A stretch of DNA of 64,000 nt. Source: Exiguobacterium sp. J17977 (GTDB lineage: Bacteria > Bacillota > Bacilli > Exiguobacteriales > Exiguobacteriaceae). Within the stretch, counting starts at the first letter, position 1; every line of letters begins with the position of its first letter. The position numbers and the translations under genes were made by a program. This document shows positions 55,522 to 64,000 of this stretch, one piece after another. The notes beneath the pieces were generated by a model. That model was not told where the DNA came from. It saw only the letters and a list, made by a program, of their open reading frames with translations, and ran no database searches. The stretch is taken from the NCBI RefSeq assembly GCF_018616375.1, contig NZ_JAEQBB010000003.1:294045-358044 (forward strand), written 5' to 3'.

Positions 55522-55552
55522 AGCCCGCCTTCTTGTGAAGGTGGGCTTTGTT
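55522..55552 (+). terminator. Terminator of the PLD-like gene
   Basis: AGCCCGCCTTC (55522-55532), TTGT loop, GAAGGTGGGCT (55537-55547), then TTGTTG. Confidence 0.75.
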
Positions 55553-55586
55553 GTGGACGGGCTACGACCGGCATGACAACGAACAA

Positions 55587-55612
55587 AACCCGCCCTCATA
55601 TGAAGGCGAGTT
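55587..55612 (-). terminator. Terminator of the def-hydrolase operon
   Basis: AACCCGCC (55587-55594) faces GGCGAGTT-type arm (55605-55612), one mismatch; on the minus strand TTTTGTTCG follows. Confidence 0.65.
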
Positions 55613-55617
55613 TTTCA

Positions 55618-57234
55618 TCAATTTGTTTCGACGGGATTGAATTCATTCGTGAACTCATAAAGGAATCGGCCCGTGTCGCGGAGGACGTCTGTCTTCCGAT
55701 GGAGCGAGAAATGATCGTACGTGACGGTTTCCGTCTCGATGTTGTTCGTATATTCTTCGAGCAAGAGCGAACTCGCTGGCTCAATCAAGTTGAACTCGCC
55801 GCCGCGTCCCGAGAAGGAGAACACTTGGACCGAACGTGGCCACGTCTCCAGTTTTTCTTGGAACGCCTGCAGCCCGTCAGAACTCGGGGACAAATCCCGG
55901 ATGGCCGGACTGCCGGTATTGATTCCGAAATTACTGGCGGACAGACCGAAGTTGGCGAGGCGTGTCCCAGCGAACGGACTATCATACGTCACGAATTTAT
56001 CGACGATGTATTCATCTTGATTCAAAATATAGTTCGCTGCCGCCACACCGCCCATGCTGTGACCGATCAAATACATCCGGTCGAACGAACGGTTTCGTTC
56101 CTGTTTGTAGCGTTCAATCGCCGCATTCAACCACTTCGTCTGGTTGTTGAGCGATGCCTCGGCATCCTCATATTCAATCCGGACAATCGGTCGGTTCGAA
56201 CTATAGTCGTTGATGACGCAATCGACCGCGCCTTTCACCGTCACGGTACAGAGCGCACCATCTTTCGCCAGCCCGCGTTGTTCCATATACTGCGAAAAGC
56301 GGAGGAACGTGCGGTCGGTCCCGAGCAAGCCGTGAACGGCGAACGTCGGGATGAACTCGTCCGTCTGCGCTGCCTGGCGAATCGCCTCGGATTTCCGTTC
56401 CGTCGTCAACTCGTCTCGAATCGTCACGATTATCAAGGCGAGGGTCAAGACGAGGATGAAGCCGCCGAAGATGCGGGAACGAATCGATGTCTTGTCCGGA
56501 TCGCCGACATTTTGACGATATTTCCGCCAGACAAAGAAAGCGATTAGGCCAAGGACGACGATGACGACGCCGGTGATAATCCACGCCTTGACGTTTGGCA
56601 CGTGGGCGACGAGCGTCATATTGTTTTGGCGACCACCGTACACTTGCCACTCGACATGTTTCATCGACCGTACATCGAGCCCGGTGCCGTCTTCGACGAA
56701 CACCCCGGTCGGCACGGTCAGATTGAACCGGATATCGGCTTGGCGAACGTAACGTTCGGCCAGTTGTTTCGGGGAGCCGCTTAGATTCAGACCCGGCAAA
56801 TCGACGCGGTCGAGTCGCAGGTCGAGGTTCGTGTTCATGACGTATGAATCAAACCAAATGCCATCCTCTTTTTCGATATCGAACTTCATATCGGGTGGCA
56901 CGAGAATGCCTGCTGGGCCGGTCTTCCATTCCTCTTTAATGTTTTGAAGGTCGTCGACGTTGTCGAACGTTTTCTTGAGCACCATGCCCTCGTAGTCGTC
57001 TTGACTCGAGTAGTCACGTGTCGCATATCCGTTCTCATTCGCCTGTTGTTTCCATGTATCCCAATCGAGCCGTAAATTGAGCAGCTTCATGACCGGATGG
57101 TCGCGGAACGCATACGTCGTTTCTAACGTGACCGATTGGTCGTAATGGACGGTCGCATCATATTCGATGCGGACACATCCGCCGATTAAAAGAAATAAAA
57201 ATGGGAATACTAACAACAGTGCCTTTTTCTTCAA
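55618..57234 (-). CDS. Lipid-anchored LppM-like domain fused to an alpha/beta hydrolase
   Basis: 538 residues. A lipoprotein signal ends LLIGGC (Cys20). Residues 21-210 resemble LppM/DUF3153 domains (RIEYDATVHYDQSVTLE). Two membrane segments follow (about 217-236 and 255-273) with a short basic loop between, so the chain returns to the outside. Residues 295-538 are a DUF915-like alpha/beta hydrolase: FAVHGLLGT, nucleophile in GHSMGG (Ser393), and a late His in YDHFSLHR. The start is TTG at 57234, six bases after GAGGTG at the end of def; a frame to 57258 overlaps that site. Cotranscribed with def. Substrate unknown. Confidence 0.78.
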   Translation of the reverse strand: MKKKALLLVFPFLFLLIGGCVRIEYDATVHYDQSVTLETTYAFRDHPVMKLLNLRLDWDTWKQQANENGYATRDYSSQDDYEGMVLKKTFDNVDDLQNIKEEWKTGPAGILVPPDMKFDIEKEDGIWFDSYVMNTNLDLRLDRVDLPGLNLSGSPKQLAERYVRQADIRFNLTVPTGVFVEDGTGLDVRSMKHVEWQVYGGRQNNMTLVAHVPNVKAWIITGVVIVVLGLIAFFVWRKYRQNVGDPDKTSIRSRIFGGFILVLTLALIIVTIRDELTTERKSEAIRQAAQTDEFIPTFAVHGLLGTDRTFLRFSQYMEQRGLAKDGALCTVTVKGAVDCVINDYSSNRPIVRIEYEDAEASLNNQTKWLNAAIERYKQERNRSFDRMYLIGHSMGGVAAANYILNQDEYIVDKFVTYDSPFAGTRLANFGLSASNFGINTGSPAIRDLSPSSDGLQAFQEKLETWPRSVQVFSFSGRGGEFNLIEPASSLLLEEYTNNIETETVTYDHFSLHRKTDVLRDTGRFLYEFTNEFNPVETN

Positions 57235-57244
57235 TCTCGTCACC

Positions 57245-57784
57245 TCAAATCGGCTCACCGTAGGTCTCTAGCGGATTGGTCGTGTTGATGCGGTCGTAGA
57301 AGAGCACCCCATCTAAATGGTCGAGCTCATGTTGACAGACGATGGCGCGCATACCGCGAAGCCGCAATTTGATTGGGGCGCCGTCACGCTCGAACCCTTC
57401 AATCGTGATGCGACGATGGCGGGGGACATTGCCTTTGACGACACGGTCGACAGATAGACAGCCTTCACCACCGTTCAAATATGTCTGCTCGACCGAGTGG
57501 CTCGTAATCTTCGGATTAAAGATGGATAGTTTGAACGTCTCTTCTTCTTCATGGAGCAGGACCGTGAAGAAACGGCGATTGACGCCGAGTTGCGGTGCAG
57601 CGATACCGACACCGCCCCGAAGTTCGTACTTCGCACTCATCTCTGGGTCTTGGCTGTTGACGAGGAACGTCTCCATTTCGTCGAGTAGCGCGAGGTCTTC
57701 TGCCGTCGGTGGGACCGGCACTTCGATTGAGCGGACGCGGAGCCGCTCGTCTCCTTCACGAATCACATCTTTCATCGTTAACAT
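57245..57784 (-). CDS. def: Peptide deformylase
   Basis: Removes the formyl group from nascent proteins. 179 residues. The three motifs are GVGIAAPQ, EGCLS and HELDH, with metal bound by the Cys and two His. Type II by the insertions of Gram-positive enzymes (LSIFNPKI). ATG at 57784 behind GGAAAGGAAG on the minus strand; the frame to 57817 is a shadow. Divergent from pdhA, as def (ykrB) is near pdhA in B. subtilis. Confidence 0.95.
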   Translation of the reverse strand: MLTMKDVIREGDERLRVRSIEVPVPPTAEDLALLDEMETFLVNSQDPEMSAKYELRGGVGIAAPQLGVNRRFFTVLLHEEEETFKLSIFNPKITSHSVEQTYLNGGEGCLSVDRVVKGNVPRHRRITIEGFERDGAPIKLRLRGMRAIVCQHELDHLDGVLFYDRINTTNPLETYGEPI

Positions 57785-57908
57785 GCAAAACTTCCTTTCC
57801 CATTGCGATATGACCAATTATATCATATTTATTAGTCGTTTCGCTTAGATGGTACAGAAGGTGAAACGAAAATGATACAGAGGCGAAATAAGGGGAAAGA
57901 TGTGTTAA

Positions 57909-57922
57909 TGTAAGCGTTTTTA
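57909..57922 (+). promoter_or_regulatory. cre-like site (CcpA) upstream of the pdh promoter
   Basis: TGTAAGCGTTTTTA matches TGWAARCGYTWNCW at 13 of 14 positions. Centred about 60 bases before the expected RNA start, the position at which CcpA activates genes such as ackA and pta in B. subtilis. Confidence 0.65.
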
Positions 57923-57939
57923 TGGGGTGAGCATATTTT

Positions 57940-57969
57940 TTGCGTTATTGTAACAACCCGTTTTATACT
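57940..57969 (+). promoter_or_regulatory. Promoter of pdhABCD
   Basis: TTGCGT (57940-57945), 18 bases, TATACT (57964-57969). The 330-base gap 57785-58114 thus holds the cre, this promoter, a leader of about 140 bases and the palindrome AGACAATTGTCT (58076-58087) just before the ribosome site. Confidence 0.6.
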
Positions 57970-58096
57970 GACTAGGAAACGGCAGGATAAGTGCAACTTT
58001 CCTGAATCACGTTAATACAGATTGCTTTTTTGGACAGATACACTTAAGATTTGAGGTAGTGTTTGATCACAAAAAAGACAATTGTCTCATAGTTGA

Positions 58097-59200
<1,104 letters not shown>

Positions 59201-59203
59201 GTT

Positions 59204-60181
59204 ATGGCTCAAATGACAATGATCCAAGCGATTACTGATGCGATGCGCGTTGAAATGAAGCGCGACGAGAAAGTACTTCTTTTCGGAGAAGACGTTGGTA
59301 AAAACGGTGGGGTTTTCCGTGCAACGGAAGGTCTCCAAGACGAGCTCGGCGAAGACCGCGTCTTCGACACGCCGCTTGCTGAGTCTGGTATCGGTGGTCT
59401 TGCCATCGGTCTCGGTCTTACAGGCTTCCGTCCAATCATGGAAGTTCAATTCTTCGGATTCGTATTCGAAGTGTTCGACTCAATCGCAGCTCAAATGGCG
59501 CGCATGCGTTACCGTTCAGGCGGCGCTTACAGCCAGCCAATCACAATCCGTTCACCATTCGGTGGCGGTGTTAAAACACCAGAACTTCACGCGGATAGCC
59601 TTGAAGGCTTGATGGCTCAGACACCTGGTCTTAAAGTCGTCATCCCGTCAACGCCATACGATGCAAAAGGTCTTTTGATCTCAGCAATCCGTGACAACGA
59701 CCCAGTCGTATTCCTCGAGCACATGAAACTTTACCGTTCATTCCGTGGCGAAGTTCCAGAAGGCGAATACACGATCGAGCTTGGAAAAGCAGACGTGAAA
59801 CGCGAAGGAACTGACGTTTCGATCATCACTTACGGTGCAATGGTCCACACGTCACTCAAAGCGGCAGAAGAGCTCGAAAAAGAAAACATCAACGTCGAAG
59901 TCATCGACCTCATGACAGTGAGCCCACTTGATATCGATACAATCGTCGAGTCTGTTAAAAAGACTGGCCGTGCGATCGTCGTTCAAGAAGCACAACGTCA
60001 AGCAGGTATTGCGGCTAACGTCGTAACTGAAATTCAAGAACGCGCAATTCTTCACCTCGAGGCACCAGTGCTTCGTGTAACTGCACCAGACACAGTCTTC
60101 GCTTTCGCACAAGGTGAAGATGCATGGTTACCTGACCATAAAGATGTCGTTGCAAAAGTTAAGGAAGTTATCAACTTCTGA
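59204..60181 (+). CDS. pdhB: Pyruvate dehydrogenase E1 component, beta subunit
   Basis: 325 residues, transketolase-like pyrimidine domain and C-terminal domain. [31 protein letters not shown] with the catalytic glutamate, and [14 protein letters not shown] are family features. ATG at 59204, four bases after pdhA, with AAAGGAG inside the end of pdhA. A strong hairpin separates it from pdhC. Confidence 0.97.
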   Translation: MAQMTMIQAITDAMRVEMKRDEKVLLFGEDVGKNGGVFRATEGLQDELGEDRVFDTPLAESGIGGLAIGLGLTGFRPIMEVQFFGFVFEVFDSIAAQMARMRYRSGGAYSQPITIRSPFGGGVKTPELHADSLEGLMAQTPGLKVVIPSTPYDAKGLLISAIRDNDPVVFLEHMKLYRSFRGEVPEGEYTIELGKADVKREGTDVSIITYGAMVHTSLKAAEELEKENINVEVIDLMTVSPLDIDTIVESVKKTGRAIVVQEAQRQAGIAANVVTEIQERAILHLEAPVLRVTAPDTVFAFAQGEDAWLPDHKDVVAKVKEVINF

Positions 60182-60197
60182 TCGTGTTCATTTAACG

Positions 60198-60227
60198 ATG
60201 AGGGAGAATTGTCTCCCTCATTGTGTT
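60198..60227 (+). terminator. Intercistronic hairpin between pdhB and pdhC
   Basis: ATGAGGGAGA (60198-60207) pairs perfectly with TCTCCCTCAT (60212-60221), then TGTGTTT. The U-tract is broken, so it may partly terminate or stabilise the upstream message and set E1:E2:E3 ratios. Confidence 0.6.
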
Positions 60228-60257
60228 TACATGATTAATTGATGGGAGGAAAAACCA

Positions 60258-61550
60258 GTGGCAGTATTTGAATTTAAATTACCAGACATCGGTGAAGGAA
60301 TTCACGAAGGTGAAATCGTCAAGTGGTTCGTAAAAGCAGGGGATACAGTAAAAGAAGATGACATTCTTCTTGAAGTTCAAAACGACAAAGCCGTCGTTGA
60401 GATTCCTGCTCCAGTTGATGGAACAGTCAAAGAAGTCAAAGTCTCTGAAGGTACAGTTGCGGTCGTCGGTGACGTCCTCATCACGTTCGATATCGAAGGT
60501 GACGCACCAGCCGGTGAAGAAGAAGCAGCTCCTGAACAGCCTAAAGCTGAAGAGAAGACTGAAGATGTGAAAGAAGACGTGAAAGAAGACGGCCCGCGTG
60601 AAGTTCAACTTCACAAATCGGAGCGCGTCATCGCGATGCCTTCAATCCGCAAATACGCTCGTGAAAAAGGCGTCGACATCCGTGAAGTCCAAGGTTCTGG
60701 CGACAACGGCCGTGTCTTGAAAGAAGACATCGATGCATTCGCAAACGGAGAAGCACCAACAGCAGAAGCTACAACAGAGAAAACAGAATCTGTAGCTCCA
60801 GCAGCGGCTGCGAAAACGGAAATCAAGCCTTACGAGTCAGCAACACCTGAACTCGAAACGCGTGAGAAAATCCGTGGAATCCGTAAAGCGATCTCGAAAG
60901 CAATGGTTAACTCGAAGCACACAGCTCCACACGTTACACTCATGGACGAAGTCGACGTCACGAAACTCGTCGCACTCCGTAAAGAGTTCAAACAAGTGGC
61001 TGCTGACCAAGGCGTGAAACTCACGTACTTGCCGTTCGTCGTAAAAGCATTGACTGCTGCAGCGAAAGCTTACCCAGCAATCAACGCGTCAATCGATGAC
61101 GTCAACGAAGAGATCGTCTACAAAAACTACTACAACATCGGTATCGCTGCTGATACGGACAACGGTCTCGTTGTTCCTGTCGTCAAAGAAGCTGACCGTA
61201 AATCAATCTATGCACTCGCTACAAACATCAATGAGCTTGCCGGTAAAGCACGTGAAGGCAAACTTGCTGGGGACGACATGAAAGGCGGATCGATCACAAT
61301 CACGAACATCGGTTCAGCTGGTGGACAATGGTTCACACCTGTCATCAACCACCCAGAAGTTGCAATTCTCGGTATCGGCCGCATTGCTGAAAAAGCTGTC
61401 GTCAAAGACGGCGAAATCGTCGCGGCTCCAGTTCTCGCGCTTTCATTCAGCTTTGACCACCGCCTCATCGACGGTGCGACTGCTCAAAACGCACTTAACA
61501 TGGTGAAACGCTTGCTTCAAGATCCAGCACTTCTAATGATGGAGGGATAA
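60258..61550 (+). CDS. pdhC: Pyruvate dehydrogenase E2, dihydrolipoamide acetyltransferase
   Basis: 430 residues, the 60-mer core of the complex. One lipoyl domain (lysine in [10 protein letters not shown], about residue 43), a Glu/Lys-rich linker, an E1/E3-binding domain ([15 protein letters not shown], about 127-160), an Ala/Thr/Glu linker, and the catalytic domain ending [12 protein letters not shown] with the active His. GTG at 60258 behind GGGAGG. B. subtilis also has a single lipoyl domain. Five bases before pdhD. Confidence 0.97.
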   Translation: MAVFEFKLPDIGEGIHEGEIVKWFVKAGDTVKEDDILLEVQNDKAVVEIPAPVDGTVKEVKVSEGTVAVVGDVLITFDIEGDAPAGEEEAAPEQPKAEEKTEDVKEDVKEDGPREVQLHKSERVIAMPSIRKYAREKGVDIREVQGSGDNGRVLKEDIDAFANGEAPTAEATTEKTESVAPAAAAKTEIKPYESATPELETREKIRGIRKAISKAMVNSKHTAPHVTLMDEVDVTKLVALRKEFKQVAADQGVKLTYLPFVVKALTAAAKAYPAINASIDDVNEEIVYKNYYNIGIAADTDNGLVVPVVKEADRKSIYALATNINELAGKAREGKLAGDDMKGGSITITNIGSAGGQWFTPVINHPEVAILGIGRIAEKAVVKDGEIVAAPVLALSFSFDHRLIDGATAQNALNMVKRLLQDPALLMMEG

Positions 61551-61554
61551 GAAC

Positions 61555-62967
61555 ATGGTAGTAGGAGAATTCGCACAAGAAACTGATTTGATTGTCATCG
61601 GCGCCGGTCCTGGTGGATACGTCGCAGCCATCCGTGGCGCACAACTCGGCCTTAAAGTCACAATCGTCGAAAAAGGAAACTTTGGTGGCGTCTGCTTGAA
61701 CGTCGGTTGTATCCCATCAAAAGCGTTGATCACAGCTGGTCACAACTTCCAGCATGCTAAAGGTCACTCTTCAATGGGAATCACGTCTGACAACGTGTCA
61801 GTCGACTTCACAAAAGTCCAAGACTGGAAACAGTCGGTCGTCAACAAATTGACTGGCGGCGTCAAAGGCCTTTTGAAAGGTAACAAGATTGAAATCGTTC
61901 AAGGTGAAGCTTTCTTCGCATCTGAAGACACAGTCCGTGTCATCACAGAAGACAGCTCGACTCCTTACAAATTCAAAAAAGCGATCATCGCGACTGGTTC
62001 GACACCAATCGAGATTCCATCGTTCAAATGGTCAAAACGCGTCCTTTCTTCAACTGGCGCATTGGCTCTTCCTGAAGTACCGAAGAAGCTTGTCGTCATC
62101 GGCGGCGGATACATCGGTATGGAGCTCGGCACAGCGTACGCGAACTTCGATACAGAAGTCGTCGTCGTTGAAGGCGCAAGCGACATCTTGTCTGGCTTCG
62201 AGCCACAAATGACGCAAATCGTCAAAAAGAAACTCAAACAAAAAGGCAACGTCACGATTCACACGAACGCTCTTGCAAAAGGCGTCGAGGAAACAGAAGA
62301 CGGCGTAACTGTTAAGTTTGAAGTGAACGGTGAAGAGCAGTCTGTTGAAGCGGACTACGTCCTCGTCACAGTCGGCCGTCGTCCAAACACTGGCGACATC
62401 GGTCTCGAAAACGCGGAAGTGAAAGTCAGCGACCGCGGCATCATCGAAATCGACGACCAGTGCAAGACATCGAACGAAAACATCTACGCAATCGGCGACA
62501 TCGTACCAGGACCACCGCTCGCGCACAAAGCTTCTTACGAAGCAAAAGTCGCAGCGGAGGCAGCAGCCGGCAAGCCAGCGTACCTCGACTACTCAGCAAT
62601 CCCAGCGGTCGTCTTCACTGACCCTGAACTTGCGACAGTCGGTTACACAGAGCCACTCGCAAAAGAAGAAGGACTTGAGATCACTGTATCAAAATTCCCA
62701 TTCGCAGCGAACGGCCGTGCGCTCGCTCTCGACGAGCCAGACGGCTTCATGAAGCTCATCACGCGTAAAGAGGACGGTCTCTTGATCGGTGCTCAAATCG
62801 CGGGAACTGGCGCTTCAGATATGATCGCCGAGCTTGGTCTCGCTATCGAAGCAGGCATGACAGCAGAAGATATCGCGCTTACAATCCACGCTCACCCATC
62901 ACTCGGTGAGATGGCAATGGAAGCGGCAGAAATCGCAATGGGTATGCCAATCCACGTCGTTAAATAA
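61555..62967 (+). CDS. pdhD: Dihydrolipoamide dehydrogenase (E3)
   Basis: FAD-dependent; reoxidises dihydrolipoamide with NAD. 470 residues. FAD motif [12 protein letters not shown], redox disulfide [17 protein letters not shown] motif [10 protein letters not shown], and the C-terminal His-Glu pair in [12 protein letters not shown] at 61555 with GGAGGG inside the end of pdhC. Ends the operon before a strong terminator. May also serve other 2-oxoacid dehydrogenases. Confidence 0.97.
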   Translation: MVVGEFAQETDLIVIGAGPGGYVAAIRGAQLGLKVTIVEKGNFGGVCLNVGCIPSKALITAGHNFQHAKGHSSMGITSDNVSVDFTKVQDWKQSVVNKLTGGVKGLLKGNKIEIVQGEAFFASEDTVRVITEDSSTPYKFKKAIIATGSTPIEIPSFKWSKRVLSSTGALALPEVPKKLVVIGGGYIGMELGTAYANFDTEVVVVEGASDILSGFEPQMTQIVKKKLKQKGNVTIHTNALAKGVEETEDGVTVKFEVNGEEQSVEADYVLVTVGRRPNTGDIGLENAEVKVSDRGIIEIDDQCKTSNENIYAIGDIVPGPPLAHKASYEAKVAAEAAAGKPAYLDYSAIPAVVFTDPELATVGYTEPLAKEEGLEITVSKFPFAANGRALALDEPDGFMKLITRKEDGLLIGAQIAGTGASDMIAELGLAIEAGMTAEDIALTIHAHPSLGEMAMEAAEIAMGMPIHVVK

Positions 62968-62970
62968 GTC

Positions 62971-63006
62971 AAAAGCTCTCTCGCTTACTCGCGAGAGAGC
63001 TTTTTT
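62971..63006. terminator. Bidirectional terminator of pdh operon and GNAT gene
   Basis: AAAAGCTCTCTCGC (62971-62984) pairs with GCGAGAGAGCTTTT (62991-63004); it covers the stop of the convergent gene. Confidence 0.93.
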
Positions 63007-63428
63007 ACGTAATGGACGGTCCGTTCGACTTCTCGGAAGCCGATGCGTTCATGGAAGCGTTGGCTGCCGTCGTTCTCCACTTCCGTGTCGGAGGCGAGTT
63101 CGTCGCATCCTTTTGACCGTGCGAACACGGAGGCCGCTTCGACGAGCCGTGACGCCACGTCTTGCTGGCGCGCGGTTTCGACGACGTAAATCCCTTCTAA
63201 GAAGGCAGTTGGAGAAGAAGTCGCTCCTGGGACGTAGTCATGCCGGAAGCTGAGCTGACAAAAGCCGACCGGTTCATCCGTTTCCGCGATAAAATAGTGC
63301 ATCTTGCCGGAACGCATGCCGAGGCGGACCTCCATCGTCAATTCGTCTTCGGGCGCATCAGGCCATAGCTGCAGCATGAGCCGAACCAAGTCGAGACCAT
63401 CGCGCTCATTAGCTTTTCGTATGTTCAT
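62985..63428 (-). CDS. GNAT acetyltransferase, aminoglycoside 6'-N-acetyltransferase-like
   Basis: 147 residues. The layout LVRLMLQLWPD...YFIAETDEPVGFCQLSFRHDYVPGATSSPTAFLEGIYVVETARQ and the end ASDTEVENDGSQRFHERIGF closely follow chromosomal AAC(6') enzymes. Relatives acetylate the 6'-amine of aminoglycosides or other amines. Whether it confers resistance here is unknown; chromosomal versions are often silent. ATG at 63428 behind AAGGAGGG on the minus strand. Confidence 0.8.
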   Translation of the reverse strand: MNIRKANERDGLDLVRLMLQLWPDAPEDELTMEVRLGMRSGKMHYFIAETDEPVGFCQLSFRHDYVPGATSSPTAFLEGIYVVETARQQDVASRLVEAASVFARSKGCDELASDTEVENDGSQRFHERIGFREVERTVHYVKKLSRE

Positions 63429-63499
63429 TGGGACCCTCCTTAGGTTTCATACGTTCAGTATAAAGGAAAATAACAAATGAAGTGAGAAAGGAGGGAACG

Positions 63500-63826
63500 A
63501 TGATGGCGTTCGATGAAGAGTTGTTATATACCGTCTCTGAGACGAGCCGTGTCCGCTTCACGGGAATCGAGACCGAGACGTCACGTTATGATTTCGGCTT
63601 TGTGTATACACATCAATTCATGGGGAAAGTGCTCGTCGTCTGTATGCAGACCGGGCAATCTGCCCTTCTTGACATCCATGCGCTCGAAGAACCAAGACAA
63701 CTGTATCCGATGCTCGGGATTGCGCTACGCGATACGGACCACGTTGCCGAATTCCTGCGCCTCTGTCTGGACGAAAGTGGGAAAGAAGAAGAACATTCTT
63801 CAAATTCTACCCTTGAAAAAATGTAA
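63500..63826 (+). CDS. DUF3055-like small protein
   Basis: 108 residues. The stretch VRFTGIETETSRYDFGFVYTHQF...VVCMQTGQSALL resembles DUF3055 proteins of Bacilli, which have no known function; I am moderately sure of that match. ATG at 63500 is six to seven bases after AAAGGAGGG; the frame to 63482 includes the ribosome site. The C-terminus is acidic and Ser-rich. No terminator before the next promoter, whose -35 falls in its last codons. Confidence 0.65.
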   Translation: MMAFDEELLYTVSETSRVRFTGIETETSRYDFGFVYTHQFMGKVLVVCMQTGQSALLDIHALEEPRQLYPMLGIALRDTDHVAEFLRLCLDESGKEEEHSSNSTLEKM

Positions 63827-63841
63827 GCGTTTTCTTATAAT
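63813..63841 (+). promoter_or_regulatory. Near-consensus promoter at the right edge
   Basis: TTGAAA (63813-63818), exactly 17 bases, TATAAT (63836-63841). No open frame with a ribosome site follows within the window. Confidence 0.75.
63822..63835 (+). promoter_or_regulatory. Perfect cre site inside the promoter spacer
   Basis: TGTAAGCGTTTTCT matches TGWAARCGYTWNCW at every position. Lying between -35 and -10, it should repress. Confidence 0.8.
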
Positions 63842-63896
63842 GGTACGTAGGGGAAGCAATTCGATCATCATAAGCACCTTTTCTTTTGATGACACA

Positions 63897-63928
63897 AAGC
63901 GAGCCGGTCCATGTGGACCGGCTCGCTT
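63897..63928. terminator. Strong hairpin downstream of the cre promoter
   Basis: AAGCGAGCCGGTCCA (63897-63911) pairs with TGGACCGGCTCGCTT (63914-63928). The U-tract is poor on plus; on minus TTTGTG follows, so it may instead end a gene coming from the right. Confidence 0.6.
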
Positions 63929-63962
63929 CAGCTTGTTGACTAACATCAATAGAATCGCTCGT

Positions 63963-64000
63963 CCTTCCGGCGCCCACGCTTTCCGCAGGCAATCCCGGAG
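63963..64000. repeat. Partial second copy of the palindromic repeat
   Basis: Matches 45001-45038 at 32 of 38 positions, including GCAGGCAATCCCG. The element runs off the window edge, so only the left arm is visible. Confidence 0.8.

Noticed and set aside
55573..56547. 324-residue plus-strand open frame
   Set aside because: Entirely antisense to the LppM-hydrolase gene, whose lipobox, membrane segments and GHSMGG show the real frame; no ribosome site.

Overview
The window looks like a stretch of chromosome from a non-sporulating, moderately GC-rich member of the Bacillales, most likely Exiguobacterium. That reading rests on gene order (blocks matching Bacillus subtilis alaS-mtnN, fabH-fabF-opp-trpS-spx-mecA-coiA-pepF-spxH-relQ-nadK-fabI, and ktrC-ykrA-rnjA-def-pdhABCD), on Firmicutes regulation (a trpS T-box, FapR, CodY-type and CcpA sites), strong Shine-Dalgarno sequences, and the absence of the spore coat genes that lie in the equivalent B. 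subtilis interval. I saw no prophage, insertion sequence, CRISPR array, tRNA or rRNA.

Layout. 1-6210: the end of alaS, then ireB, ruvX, a DUF1292 gene, mltG, trmR, udk, greA and mtnN (translation, cell wall, nucleotide salvage). 6250-8474: fabH-fabF under a FapR operator. 8541-19915: three extracellular peptide-binding proteins and oppBCDF, with T-box-controlled trpS and a small membrane gene inserted on the minus strand; CodY-like boxes lie in front of oppA paralogues. 19963-32970: an HD protein, a 45-residue peptide gene, spx, mecA, a DUF2254 membrane protein, an SDR, cls, coiA, pepF, spxH, a CYTH protein, relQ, nadK and an RluD-type pseudouridine synthase. Spx and two ClpP-adaptor genes (mecA, spxH) therefore sit close together. 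32971-38175: rodA, fabI (second FapR site), a YjcG-like gene, and the tight cluster pgpA-PAP2-thioredoxin-fold-orphan. 38397-47826: an accessory-looking mix of small enzymes and orphans, a BsuPI lipoprotein, nadE, bdbC, and a LysR gene overlapping an N-acetyldiaminopimelate deacetylase gene. 47860-54029: cydAB, ktrC, a HAD phosphatase and rnjA. 54060-64000: a PLD-like protein, a lipoprotein-hydrolase fusion, def, the pdhABCD operon, a GNAT and a DUF3055 gene.

How the genes work together. Most are housekeeping. Membrane lipid synthesis is represented several times (fabH, fabF, fabI, cls, pgpA, PAP2), and both fab loci carry FapR-type boxes. Carbon control shows as two cre-like sites, one upstream of the pdh promoter and one inside a promoter near the right edge that has no gene behind it within the window.

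The less ordinary signals are intergenic. There is a promoter-palindrome-hairpin-terminator unit with no gene between pepF and spxH, a long imperfect palindromic repeat with a second partial copy at the right edge, a strongly folded element beside the full copy, and two genes whose ribosome binding site is separated from the start by a hairpin. Among proteins, the most unusual are a lipid-anchored LppM-like domain fused through a membrane hairpin to an alpha/beta hydrolase, a PLD-like protein with both HKD aspartates replaced by glutamate, an SDR lacking the catalytic serine, and a peptide-binding protein with no lipobox. None of these amounts to proof of a new system; they are the places I would look.
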